In this document: piece by piece, positions 1 to 8,028 of the stretch
How positions within the stretch are numbered: the stretch's first letter is position 1
Layout of the letters: the number at the start of each line of letters is the position of its first letter
NCBI GenBank assembly: GCA_905236235.1
Contig: CAJOPA010000021.1
Span: 1-32,814, forward strand
Direction of reading: 5' to 3'
Length of the DNA: 32,814 nucleotides
Source of the DNA: an uncultured Eubacterium sp.
GTDB lineage: Bacteria > Bacillota > Clostridia > Lachnospirales > Lachnospiraceae
Translations under genes and position numbers: made by a program
Notes under the pieces: model-generated
Database searches by the model: none
What the model was told of the DNA's origin: nothing
What the model saw: only the letters and a program-made list of their open reading frames with translations

Positions 1-10
1 GACTTGACCA
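1..10 (+). rRNA. Probable extreme 3' end of 23S rRNA (truncated by window)
   Basis: GACTTGACC at the window start matches the usual '...cgaGGACTTGACC' 3' terminus of bacterial 23S rRNA from memory; only about 9 nt visible. Confidence 0.4.
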
Positions 11-91
11 AAAGGAGTGAGAATGATTCAACCATTCTCACAGTTCAAGAGTCAACTCTGCTGTATGAAGTTTTGAAGGTACGGAAATCAT

Positions 92-165
92 GGCCTCGTG
101 GCTCAGTTGGTTAGAGCGCCGCCCTGTCACGGCGGAGGTCGCGGGTTCGAGTCCCGCCGGGGTCG
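92..165 (+). tRNA. tRNA-Asp (GTC)
   Basis: Acceptor GGCCTCG/CGGGGTC, anticodon loop CTGTCAC, T-arm GGGTTCGAGTCCC. Confidence 0.95.
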
Positions 166-180
166 TTTTTAATATATTAT

Positions 181-253
181 GGGATCTTAGCTCAGCTGGG
201 AGAGCATCTGCCTTACAAGCAGAGGGTCATAGGTTCGAGCCCTATAGGTCCCA
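181..253 (+). tRNA. tRNA-Val (TAC)
   Basis: Acceptor GGGATCT/AGGTCCC, anticodon TAC in CTTACAA loop, T-arm GGTTCGAGCC. Confidence 0.93.
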
Positions 254-277
254 TTCTTCTTTCTTAAATATTGTTAT

Positions 278-359
278 GGGCAGGTTCCCGAGTGGCCAAA
301 GGGGACAGACTGTAAATCTGCTGCAACTTGCTTCGATGGTTCGAATCCATCCCTGCCCA
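278..359 (+). tRNA. tRNA-Tyr (GTA)
   Basis: Class II tRNA with long variable arm; acceptor GGGCAGG/CCTGCCC; anticodon GTA in CTGTAAA. Confidence 0.93.
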
Positions 360-411
360 TTACCGTTTGGGTTTTATAGGTCCGACGGTTTGTATTTTAA
401 ATTTATATTAT

Positions 412-485
412 CGCGGGGTAGAGCAGTCTGGAAGCTCGTCGGGCTCATAACCCGGAGGTCGTAGGTTCAAATCCTTCCCCCGCAA
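412..485 (+). tRNA. Initiator tRNA-fMet (CAT)
   Basis: Acceptor CGCGGGG/CCCCGCA has the C1-A72 mismatch; anticodon stem GGG...CCC flanks CTCATAA, both initiator hallmarks. Confidence 0.93.
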
Positions 486-490
486 CGCAT

Positions 491-563
<73 letters not shown>

Positions 564-565
564 GG

Positions 566-594
566 AAGCACTCTCAAAAGAGGGTGCTTTTTTC
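566..594 (+). terminator. Rho-independent terminator of tRNA cluster
   Basis: AAGCACTCTC-AAAA-GAGGGTGCTT followed by a T-tract. Confidence 0.85.
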
Positions 595-646
595 TTTGGT
601 TATGATATATTAGATATGGGAAAAAGATGTTAAAGTGGGGGAGTTT

Positions 647-1336
647 ATGAAGGTATTTATTTTTAATCGTGATGAACGAGAAAGTAAGGAACTTTCCGAT
701 ATCATTAAGGAAATCAAAAGTGTTTCGCAGATTCGACGGTCCGAATGTTGTGATGCGACGATATGCCACCTTGGGGAAAATTTTTATGATGTGGTGTTTG
801 TCGATGTATTACCGGATGACGAAGAAGTTCTGCGGATGTTAAATATTCTCAATACGAATTATAAAAAACCTATTATCATTGTGACATCTGCAGATTATCA
901 TGGATTTAAAAGGGCGGCCGGCTATGCAGTTGATTATATTGCTAAGCCGTTTTCAAGAGAGGATATACATGCGTCATTGAATAAAGCTGCAGATATTTTT
1001 ACGGACTATCAATTTTCGGTTTTCTTTGATGGGAATGAGCATGTTCTGCATTATGGCGAAATAGAATTTCTTGAAGCAAAATTGCATAATTTGATTATTC
1101 ATACTCGTTCAAATCAAGAATATATGGTGCGAGAATCCATAAGTTCGTTTGTAGGAAAGCATAATCTTCCGTTTTTAGTTCGGTGCCATAAGAGTTTTTT
1201 CGTAAATATATATTATGTGCAAACGGTAGAGGACAATGCGATTTTAATGAGATCCGAAAATCGTGTTCCTCTCTCTCGTAAATATCGCAAAGAATCGTTT
1301 TATCCTGTTTTTAATCAAATTGTGGATCGTTATTGA
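647..1336 (+). CDS. Response regulator, receiver plus LytTR DNA-binding domain
   Basis: Receiver motifs (VVFVDVLPDDEEV, VTSA, YIAKPF) then LytTR-like C-terminus (HYGEIEFLEAKLHNLIIHTR...RCHKSFFVNIYYVQ). ATG at 647 has GGGGGAG upstream; the ORF track starts at GTG 635. Confidence 0.88.
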   Translation: MKVFIFNRDERESKELSDIIKEIKSVSQIRRSECCDATICHLGENFYDVVFVDVLPDDEEVLRMLNILNTNYKKPIIIVTSADYHGFKRAAGYAVDYIAKPFSREDIHASLNKAADIFTDYQFSVFFDGNEHVLHYGEIEFLEAKLHNLIIHTRSNQEYMVRESISSFVGKHNLPFLVRCHKSFFVNIYYVQTVEDNAILMRSENRVPLSRKYRKESFYPVFNQIVDRY

Positions 1337-1370
1337 ATGTTTGAGATATAGTGCAAACGCGCCTCTCCAT

Positions 1371-1402
1371 GACCTGTTATGTCATAAAAACGACCTGTTG
1401 TG
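1371..1402 (+). promoter_or_regulatory. Candidate LytTR operator: direct repeats GACCTGTTATG / GACCTGTTGTG
   Basis: Two 11-nt near-identical repeats (1371-1381, 1392-1402) with a 21-bp period, just upstream of a -35 box. Confidence 0.7.
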
Positions 1403-1411
1403 CCAAACCTA

Positions 1412-1440
1412 TTGAAAAATAAAAAGCCGTTTTTTATAAT
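1412..1440 (+). promoter_or_regulatory. Sigma70-type promoter
   Basis: TTGAAA (1412-1417), 17-bp spacer, TATAAT (1435-1440). Confidence 0.8.
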
Positions 1441-1494
1441 GAGGGCGTCCAACACAAAGGACTGACTGACACAGAAGAGAAAGGGGAGAAGGCG

Positions 1495-1539
1495 ATGAAA
1501 GTAAAAAAGTGTGGCGTTCTTACGCATATCCCGCGGTAA
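1495..1539 (+). CDS. Possible 14-aa leader/small peptide MKVKKCGVLTHIPR
   Basis: Strong SD-like AAGGGGAGAAGG 3 nt before ATG; lies between the LytTR-type promoter and the ABC operon. Not in the supplied ORF track because it is too short. Confidence 0.3.
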   Translation: MKVKKCGVLTHIPR

Positions 1540-1652
1540 CTTATGGTCAATATTCCTGCAGTGGGTATGTTGCAACGTATACGAGATAATATGTAGGCCC
1601 TTGGGTTGGACAGATAAAGAAAAACCGGATAGCGTATGGGGGCGCATATTTT

Positions 1653-3658
1653 ATGAATAAAAATGATTTTAGGTTATTGAAAGCAGCACCGGTAACGATG
1701 GGTATTTTATTGGCATTGTTATTAGGGGCTGTTATTTATTCCTTTTACCAAATGGTAGCTGTTCCGGCGGGTGGATCGCTCTATTTATCAGCCTTTTTGA
1801 CGTTTTCCCAGCGAACAAGTGTAGTATTCTTTTTGGGCTTTTCGTTTGCGACGTTTGAGTTTTTGTATTTGGAAAAAGCATCTCATTTACAGGAAACCCT
1901 GATCGGGAGGAAGGCCTATTGGGAAGGAAAGATATGGAAAAAAATCCTGCTAATGATGGGGATCTCCATTCTATTTTCCTTTGTACAATATGGGCTTTGG
2001 ATGATGGCATTTGCGTCTTTTGGTGTGCTTAAAGGGAAGGTTGCAGGATTCTTTTTGTTGGTTTTGATCATCAATTATATTTTGCCTTCGTTTGTGGCCG
2101 TGCTTTTTGGAGGCCTGTTGGCACTTCTCTTGGAGAACCGGATTGTGGCGTATTTGCTGTCGCTGATTTTCGTGTTTTTTATGCTTCCGTTTGCGAAGCT
2201 ATGGGCGGCAATGTTTGTGATCCGTACGGGAGAATCCTCTTTTGATCTTATGAGGATTGTGGATTTCTTTGATATCTGCGCACAAAACCTGGACAGTGCA
2301 ACCGATTTACAATATGGCGTTCCGATAGAGATTAGCCGGTGGTATCTGGCATTGTTCTGGATTGCATTTCTTGCCGGAGCTATATTCTTAAAAACTGCGC
2401 AGAGAAAATCGAAGCGCATCCTCATGGTGGTACCGCTTTTATGCTGCGTGGTTGGCATGGTCGGATTTTTAAGGATGGGTGGCGACAGTGTCGTTCGGTA
2501 TGACACACGACTGCACGGGATCATGACGGGGGATATTGAGACATACGATCTGCAGGATCCGCAGGAGGCGACATTTAGCGTTGATGCATATGACATGCAG
2601 ATTAAAGTCAGGTCGCGTCTGTATGCGGATGTGTCTATGACAATCTCTCAAACGGAAAAAACTGATACTTATTTGTTTACTTTATACCATGGGTATAAAG
2701 TAAACGAAGTTTTGGACGGCGAAGGAATGCTCTGTCTTATCAAAGAACCGGGGATTATCTGGATGTTACAGCTAATCTAAAGGAGGGCAATGAGGTTATC
2801 CGCGTGATCTATGAGGGAAGCGGAAACCGGTATTACAGCAACTATCAGGGAATCGCCCTTATGGGATACTTTGCATGGTATCCGAGGGCAGGGCATTTGC
2901 AGATATTTGAGTTGCAGTCAGCTCTTACCAGGACCAATATATCCGAAACGTCATCGAAGTTTCATCTTGCAGCGGATATCAAGGGAGAGTATATGACGAA
3001 CTTAAATGCCGTGGGCGAGGACGAATATGAGGGACAAACCAATGGCGTAACCGTTCTTTCGGGTTTGATGCAGCAGATGACGGTAGGGGATATCAGGTAT
3101 TGCTGTCCTGTGATGATTGCTGATGAAATTGCAAACTATGATTTAAAGGGGAGAGTTGCGGTCGCCGAGGATTATCTTGCCGGAGACTTGCAGGTGAATA
3201 CAGACTTGTGTATGACCGTTGCCTCGACGATCGCGGATTATAACGGAGCAAATGACGCATTTGCAGCGCTTGCGGACCATACGCTGATGAGAGAAGATGG
3301 GGCTTTGGTATGTGATATGATCATGTCGAAAGTGAAAGCGAGAGAAGGTACAAAAGAGCTTTATACGTGTCTGTCTGCTTATCCCTTTGCTATGGAAGGC
3401 CCGACAGAGGAAGTGGAAAAGCCGGCATATGAAGATGTTCTTTTCTTCATCCTGTACGACAGATCAGATGAAGAATACAATAGGGGCTTTCCGCTTGCGC
3501 ATGAAGCGTATTATCAGCTTTTCGAATACCAGGTCAACACCCTTGGCGAGAAGGCTGTATTTCAGGCCTGCTACGAGTATTTAAACAGTGATTCCGACGT
3601 GAATGAAGTGGATTTTCTTTATAATCTGGACGTGGATAATGGGGGGAAAACGGAATGA
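1653..3658 (+). pseudogene. ABC-2-type transporter permease with large extracytoplasmic domain, split by a 1-nt frameshift (ORFs 1653-2780 and 2804-3658)
   Basis: Re-reading with one extra A near 2726 gives continuous protein ...DGEGNALSYQRTGDYLDVTANLKEGNEVIRVIYEGSGNRYYSNYQG..., joining the two ORFs without a stop. Confidence 0.8.
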
Positions 3659-4491
3659 TACAAATACGGGAATTGGATTATACCATCAATAAAAAGCATA
3701 TATTAAAAAATCTTTCCATGGAGCTTAAAGAGGGCGTCTATGGACTGTTGGGGCCAAACGGTGCCGGTAAAACAACGCTGATGCGGTGCATGACGGGGAT
3801 CTATTCCCCGCCCAAAGGAAAGATCTTCTTTGAAGGAAAGGACATTTGCCAAAGCGACCAGTTGCAGAAAAACACCGGATATCTGCCGCAGCAATTTGGA
3901 ATGTACAAAGGACTGAAACTCTCGGAGATGCTGGAGATCTTTGCGGAGTTTAAGGATGTGCCGGGGCAGGAGTTGGAAAGTGAAGTCGCGCGGTGCCTGG
4001 AGATCGCCGGGCTTGAAGAGAGGCGGGAAGACAAGGTCAAAAGCCTATCCGGCGGGATGGTGCGACGCATGGGGATCGCGCAGGCGTTTATGGGAAATCC
4101 CAAGGTAGTAATCCTGGATGAACCGACCGCCGGGCTCGACCCGGAGGAGAGGCTTCGTTTTAAGCGTGTGATCCATGCGCAGAACGGGAAAGGCACGATC
4201 CTGCTTTCCACACATATCGTGGAAGATGTTGCCGCGCTGTGCGATCGTATTATCATTTTAAATAAGGGAGAGGTTGTCGCGGAAGGGACGCTTCAGGAGA
4301 TTGCGGACTTTGCAAAGGAGCGGGTGTATCTGGTGCCGGCAGAAAAAGAGGGCGAGCTTACAGGGGAATATATTGTCTCGCGGACGGAGCAGGAAACGCT
4401 GCGTGTCTTGTCAAACGACAAGCAACCTGGCGAATTGGACGAGCCAACCGTGGAGGATGGATACCTGTGTAAGATAAGGGGGTTTGCATGA
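3655..4491 (+). CDS. ABC transporter ATP-binding protein
   Basis: Walker A GPNGAGKTT, signature LSGGM, Walker B VVILDEPTAGLD; ATGA overlap with upstream gene. Confidence 0.96.
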   Translation: MIQIRELDYTINKKHILKNLSMELKEGVYGLLGPNGAGKTTLMRCMTGIYSPPKGKIFFEGKDICQSDQLQKNTGYLPQQFGMYKGLKLSEMLEIFAEFKDVPGQELESEVARCLEIAGLEERREDKVKSLSGGMVRRMGIAQAFMGNPKVVILDEPTAGLDPEERLRFKRVIHAQNGKGTILLSTHIVEDVAALCDRIIILNKGEVVAEGTLQEIADFAKERVYLVPAEKEGELTGEYIVSRTEQETLRVLSNDKQPGELDEPTVEDGYLCKIRGFA

Positions 4492-5162
4492 AAACCGTAA
4501 GGTTAACCATGTTGTCATTAAAGGCCGGCGGGAAAACTTATTTTTTGCCGCCGGTGATTGTCCTGGTCCTCGTGCCGGTTTTGTGCCGGCGTTTCATCAT
4601 CTATTATGGGGGAAGTCCGGAAGGATATATCGGGGCATCGAATATGATGCAGCAACTGATCCCGCTGTTGGCGGTCTGGTGGATCATGATCCTGACGCAG
4701 GAGATCATTGACGGGCCGGGCAGGGAGGTTTATCTGTTTTGTGATCCGGGATGCCGTAAAACGCTTCGGCAATGCGCGGTTATTTTTTTATGGTATCTGG
4801 TGCATATCGCGGTGGCGATGCTTCTTGTTTGTACCGTGATGCCTTCGGTGGGATGGATCTTTTTGGAACTTGCGCTGCAGAGCCTGTTTTTTGTGGGGTT
4901 CTATCTGCTCATCGGCGCGTTGCTTCGCAAAACCGGAGCGGCTCTTTTATTGCTGATGTTGTACTACGTGGTCATGGCGTATATGGACCAGACGACGAAG
5001 CCGTGGTTAAAGGCGATCAATGTGTATAATCTGGGGGAGATCGCAAATGCGCATATCCTCCGTACCCATAGTGTGTGGGTTGGCGCAGTCGGATTCGTCA
5101 TGGCGATCCTTGGGTGGTGGTTGCTGCGTCACCCTATCATGCATTCTTCTTCCAATGTTTAA
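4488..5162 (+). CDS. Hydrophobic ABC transporter membrane protein
   Basis: Multiple hydrophobic segments; ATGA overlap with the ATPase gene. Confidence 0.75.
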   Translation: MKTVRLTMLSLKAGGKTYFLPPVIVLVLVPVLCRRFIIYYGGSPEGYIGASNMMQQLIPLLAVWWIMILTQEIIDGPGREVYLFCDPGCRKTLRQCAVIFLWYLVHIAVAMLLVCTVMPSVGWIFLELALQSLFFVGFYLLIGALLRKTGAALLLLMLYYVVMAYMDQTTKPWLKAINVYNLGEIANAHILRTHSVWVGAVGFVMAILGWWLLRHPIMHSSSNV

Positions 5163-6045
5163 AAAAGCGTCGCGTGATCTCTAAGAAAACGCGCTCCGGC
5201 TCGGTCAGATCCCGGTCGGCAGGGTAGCAGATATAGCTGGTGGGGATGGCGCTCGGAATATTGGGGATATGATAAAAGTCTCCAAGGAGCGGATTGTTTT
5301 GTGCCTGCCCCAGGAAGGTGACGAGTGCTCCCTGGCCGGTGGCGCACAGCTGGGCCATGGCGGAGGTGCTGCCGGTGACAGGCAAAAAATCCGGACGAAA
5401 ATCATTTTTTTCAAAAACCAGATCCGCAAGGTGCTCCAACGGCGTATGCTGCATACGTATGAAGGGGCATTTTTCGATGGCGCTGAGATCTCCTTTTTGG
5501 GCAGCCTCCTTGTGGGCCTTCCAGCCGGCGCCGTAGACCTTTTCCAAGAGGGAATCCTTTACGCAGATGATCAGCTCGTCGGAGAAGAGATTCTCACACT
5601 TGTAGCCGCGTAGTTCCCTGGCGCTGATCAGGATGGAAATGCTGCGCGGAATGTCCTCGAGCGGCGAAAACTCCCGCGTGGTGATCAGGACGTTGGGGCA
5701 TTTCTTAAGGAATAATTCCACCAAAGCCGGGATGAAATCCGGCGTACCGTAGTCCACGCAACCGACGATCAGGGTGTCGGGGGTCTGACCCTTGATGATG
5801 GCAAGCTCTTTGTCCATGCGGTCCAAGGACGCAAGGATCTCCGAGGACGTCTGATAAAAGACGCGGCCGGCCTGGGTTAAGGTCAGGGGATTGTCGCGGT
5901 GAAACAGCGTGACACCCAGTTCCTTTTCCAGCTTGCGGATATTTTCACTTAAAGATTGTTGTGAGATATAGAGTTTGCGTGCGGCAGCGCCCATGGTGCC
6001 CATTTCGCAGACCGTGAGAAAGTATTGGCAGTTTCGAAAATTCAT
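5137..6045 (-). CDS. LysR-family transcriptional regulator
   Basis: N-terminal HTH (MNFRNCQYFLTVCEMGTMGAAARKLYISQQSLSENIRKLEKELGVTLFHR) and LysR-like effector domain. Confidence 0.96.
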   Translation of the reverse strand: MNFRNCQYFLTVCEMGTMGAAARKLYISQQSLSENIRKLEKELGVTLFHRDNPLTLTQAGRVFYQTSSEILASLDRMDKELAIIKGQTPDTLIVGCVDYGTPDFIPALVELFLKKCPNVLITTREFSPLEDIPRSISILISARELRGYKCENLFSDELIICVKDSLLEKVYGAGWKAHKEAAQKGDLSAIEKCPFIRMQHTPLEHLADLVFEKNDFRPDFLPVTGSTSAMAQLCATGQGALVTFLGQAQNNPLLGDFYHIPNIPSAIPTSYICYPADRDLTEPERVFLEITRRFFKHWKKNA

Positions 6046-6100
6046 AGGATCCCCCCCCGTGTTCCTTTTTTCTCATCATAGCAGAGGCAATCCGGGCACA

Positions 6101-6124
6101 CAAGTATTTGCTTGCCGATTCAAG
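6101..6124. promoter_or_regulatory. Candidate LysR-type operator: CAAG-N6-CTTG-N6-CAAG
   Basis: CAAGTATTTGCTTG (6101-6114) overlaps CTTGCCGATTCAAG (6111-6124) in the divergent intergenic region. Confidence 0.45.
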
Positions 6125-6154
6125 ACTTTTTCGTGCTTGTTGTCAGTAAAAAAA

Positions 6155-6168
6155 TCATGGTACCATGA
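6155..6168. promoter_or_regulatory. Perfect 14-bp palindrome TCATGGTACCATGA
   Basis: Read directly; just upstream of the 6196 gene. Confidence 0.4.
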
Positions 6169-6195
6169 AGAAAAGAAGCGAAAAGGAGGCATACC

Positions 6196-7068
6196 ATGCC
6201 AAGTAAAGAATTTCAAAATCGTCCGGGCAGTGTTTGGGAGCGATACTCTTTTGACGGGAAGCCTTTTGACGTGATCCGGAAGGAAATGGAAGAGCTGGCG
6301 ATCGCCGGGGTGAAAACTTATCCGGATGTGACCTGGGAGGAGGGAAACGCCGGTACGATCTGCGGTAAATGGATCCGCCCGGCAGAGCCCAACGGCAAAT
6401 TGATCTATTATGTTCACGGGGGAGGATTTACGACAGGTTCCTCCGGGATCCCACTTCCGTTTTTGATGGAGGTGGCACATCGACTGGGTGTGACTTGCTT
6501 TTCGGCGGACTACCGTTTGGCCCCGGAGGAGCCGTTCCCGGCGGCGCCGGAGGATGTGTATGCGGGATACCTGGCGTTATTGGATATGGGCTATGCCCCC
6601 GGGGATATGATCCTTAGCGGAGAATTCGCCGGAGGGACGTTGGTGTTGGATGTTCCGCTTTTGGCAAAGAGGGACGGCGTGCCGGTGCCGGCGGGTATCG
6701 TTGCCATGTCACCGGTGACGGATATGACGCAGGTGTTAAATGAGACGGTACTCGAAGGCTTGGATGATCCGGACGAATTGTTTAAGATCTATGCGCCCGG
6801 GTACGATAAGGCGGACCCCATCGTATCGCCGGCGCTGGGCGACCTTAAGGACTATCCCGTCACGTTTCTGATCGCGGGAGGTGCGGAGACGCTGATGCAG
6901 GATACGCTTATTTTTGCGACGGCTGCAGCCAAGGCCGGAAATGACGTGCGGATCCATATCGGAAAAGATATGATCCATACGTACCCATTGGATTTTTGGG
7001 ATTATCCAGAGGCGATGACGGCATTTGAGGAGATCGTGTTGTTTATCCGCCAGATCCTGGCATTGTAG
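6196..7068 (+). CDS. HSL-like alpha/beta hydrolase fold protein with degenerate catalytic residues
   Basis: Oxyanion motif HGGGF kept; nucleophile elbow reads GEFAGG instead of GDSAGG; RBS AAAAGGAGG. Confidence 0.85.
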   Translation: MPSKEFQNRPGSVWERYSFDGKPFDVIRKEMEELAIAGVKTYPDVTWEEGNAGTICGKWIRPAEPNGKLIYYVHGGGFTTGSSGIPLPFLMEVAHRLGVTCFSADYRLAPEEPFPAAPEDVYAGYLALLDMGYAPGDMILSGEFAGGTLVLDVPLLAKRDGVPVPAGIVAMSPVTDMTQVLNETVLEGLDDPDELFKIYAPGYDKADPIVSPALGDLKDYPVTFLIAGGAETLMQDTLIFATAAAKAGNDVRIHIGKDMIHTYPLDFWDYPEAMTAFEEIVLFIRQILAL

Positions 7069-7071
7069 AAA

Positions 7072-7101
7072 CACTGAACCTCTTTGAGAAGAGATTCGGT
7101 G
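7072..7101. terminator. Hairpin between convergent genes (possible bidirectional terminator)
   Basis: CACTGAACCTCTT-TGAG-AAGAGATTCGGTG, 13-bp stem with one wobble and one mismatch; no strong T-tract. Confidence 0.4.
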
Positions 7102-7110
7102 GTACGATGT

Positions 7111-7977
7111 CTACATTTGCGTATAATGCTTCTCGCGGATCTGACCGGAGGCAAGGGCGGCGTCGATCTGCGCCATCATGGACTGCCGTCCGGCGTTGAA
7201 GGTGCCACGGATGTTTAAATAATTCGAGACATGATTGGAGCGGAACACGCAGCCTTCATTGTCGATATGTTCGATGAGGAGGCGGGTCTCCGTGAGGATT
7301 TCGGTGGGTGAAGGCAGGATGAAAAGGCCTTTGTCCACCTCTTCTTTTAGTTTGGTGCCCGGCATGATGTTTAAGGTCATCTCGCCCACATAGTCCGGTT
7401 TCATGTCGGAGATGGCTTTGGCCGTCTGCAGCGCATGCTCTTCCCACATTTCCTTGCCGCCAAGACCGGAGAGGATGGTGACGGACAGGGTAAAGCCTGC
7501 GGTTTTGGCTTTTTGTCCCGCCAGGACGATCTCTGCGGAGGTCGCGCCTTTGTTCATGCGGGTGAGGATCTCATCACTGCCGGACTCAAGGCCGAGGTAG
7601 AGCATAAAAAGACCGTGCTCCCGGATAAGCGCAAGCTCCTCAGGGGTTTTTAAAAGAAGGCTGCGCGGCGTGGCGTAGCTGGTGACCCTTTGACATTCCG
7701 GGAAATGCTCCTTGATAAAATCAAGGATGGCGAGCATGTGCTCCGTCTTCATGATGAGCGCATCGCCGTCCGCAATAAAGATCCTGTCCACATAGGTGTA
7801 GGTGCTGCGCGCATCGGCAAGGTCTTCTAAGACCTCGTCAATAGGACGCAGGTGAAATCTTTTGTCCTTGTACATACCGCAAAAGATACAGCCGTTGTGG
7901 CTGCAACCTACGGTTGCCTGTAGGATCAGGCTGTAAGCTTCGCTGGGGGGTCTGTAAACACTTCCTTCGTATCGCAT
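7111..7977 (-). CDS. Radical SAM protein
   Basis: GCSHNGCIFCGMYKDKRF Cys cluster near N-terminus and radical SAM barrel-like sequence; RBS AAGGAG. Confidence 0.9.
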   Translation of the reverse strand: MRYEGSVYRPPSEAYSLILQATVGCSHNGCIFCGMYKDKRFHLRPIDEVLEDLADARSTYTYVDRIFIADGDALIMKTEHMLAILDFIKEHFPECQRVTSYATPRSLLLKTPEELALIREHGLFMLYLGLESGSDEILTRMNKGATSAEIVLAGQKAKTAGFTLSVTILSGLGGKEMWEEHALQTAKAISDMKPDYVGEMTLNIMPGTKLKEEVDKGLFILPSPTEILTETRLLIEHIDNEGCVFRSNHVSNYLNIRGTFNAGRQSMMAQIDAALASGQIREKHYTQM

Positions 7978-8028
7978 GGGGGGTTCTCCTTTTTTATGAT
8001 GATAGAGGGGGATCCTGATGACAGAGCG

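Noticed and set aside
90-464. ORF 90-464 (124 aa)
   Set aside because: Runs across four tRNA genes; spurious.
2718-2735. Programmed -1 ribosomal frameshift at the split permease
   Set aside because: No X-XXY-YYZ slippery heptamer (local sequence GGCGAAGGAATGCTC); indel or sequencing error more economical, though not excluded.
7900-7930. Unusual Cys spacing in the radical SAM motif (CSHNGCIFC)
   Set aside because: C-x4-C-x2-C with the GCSHN.C.FC pattern is known in this radical SAM subfamily, so not novel.
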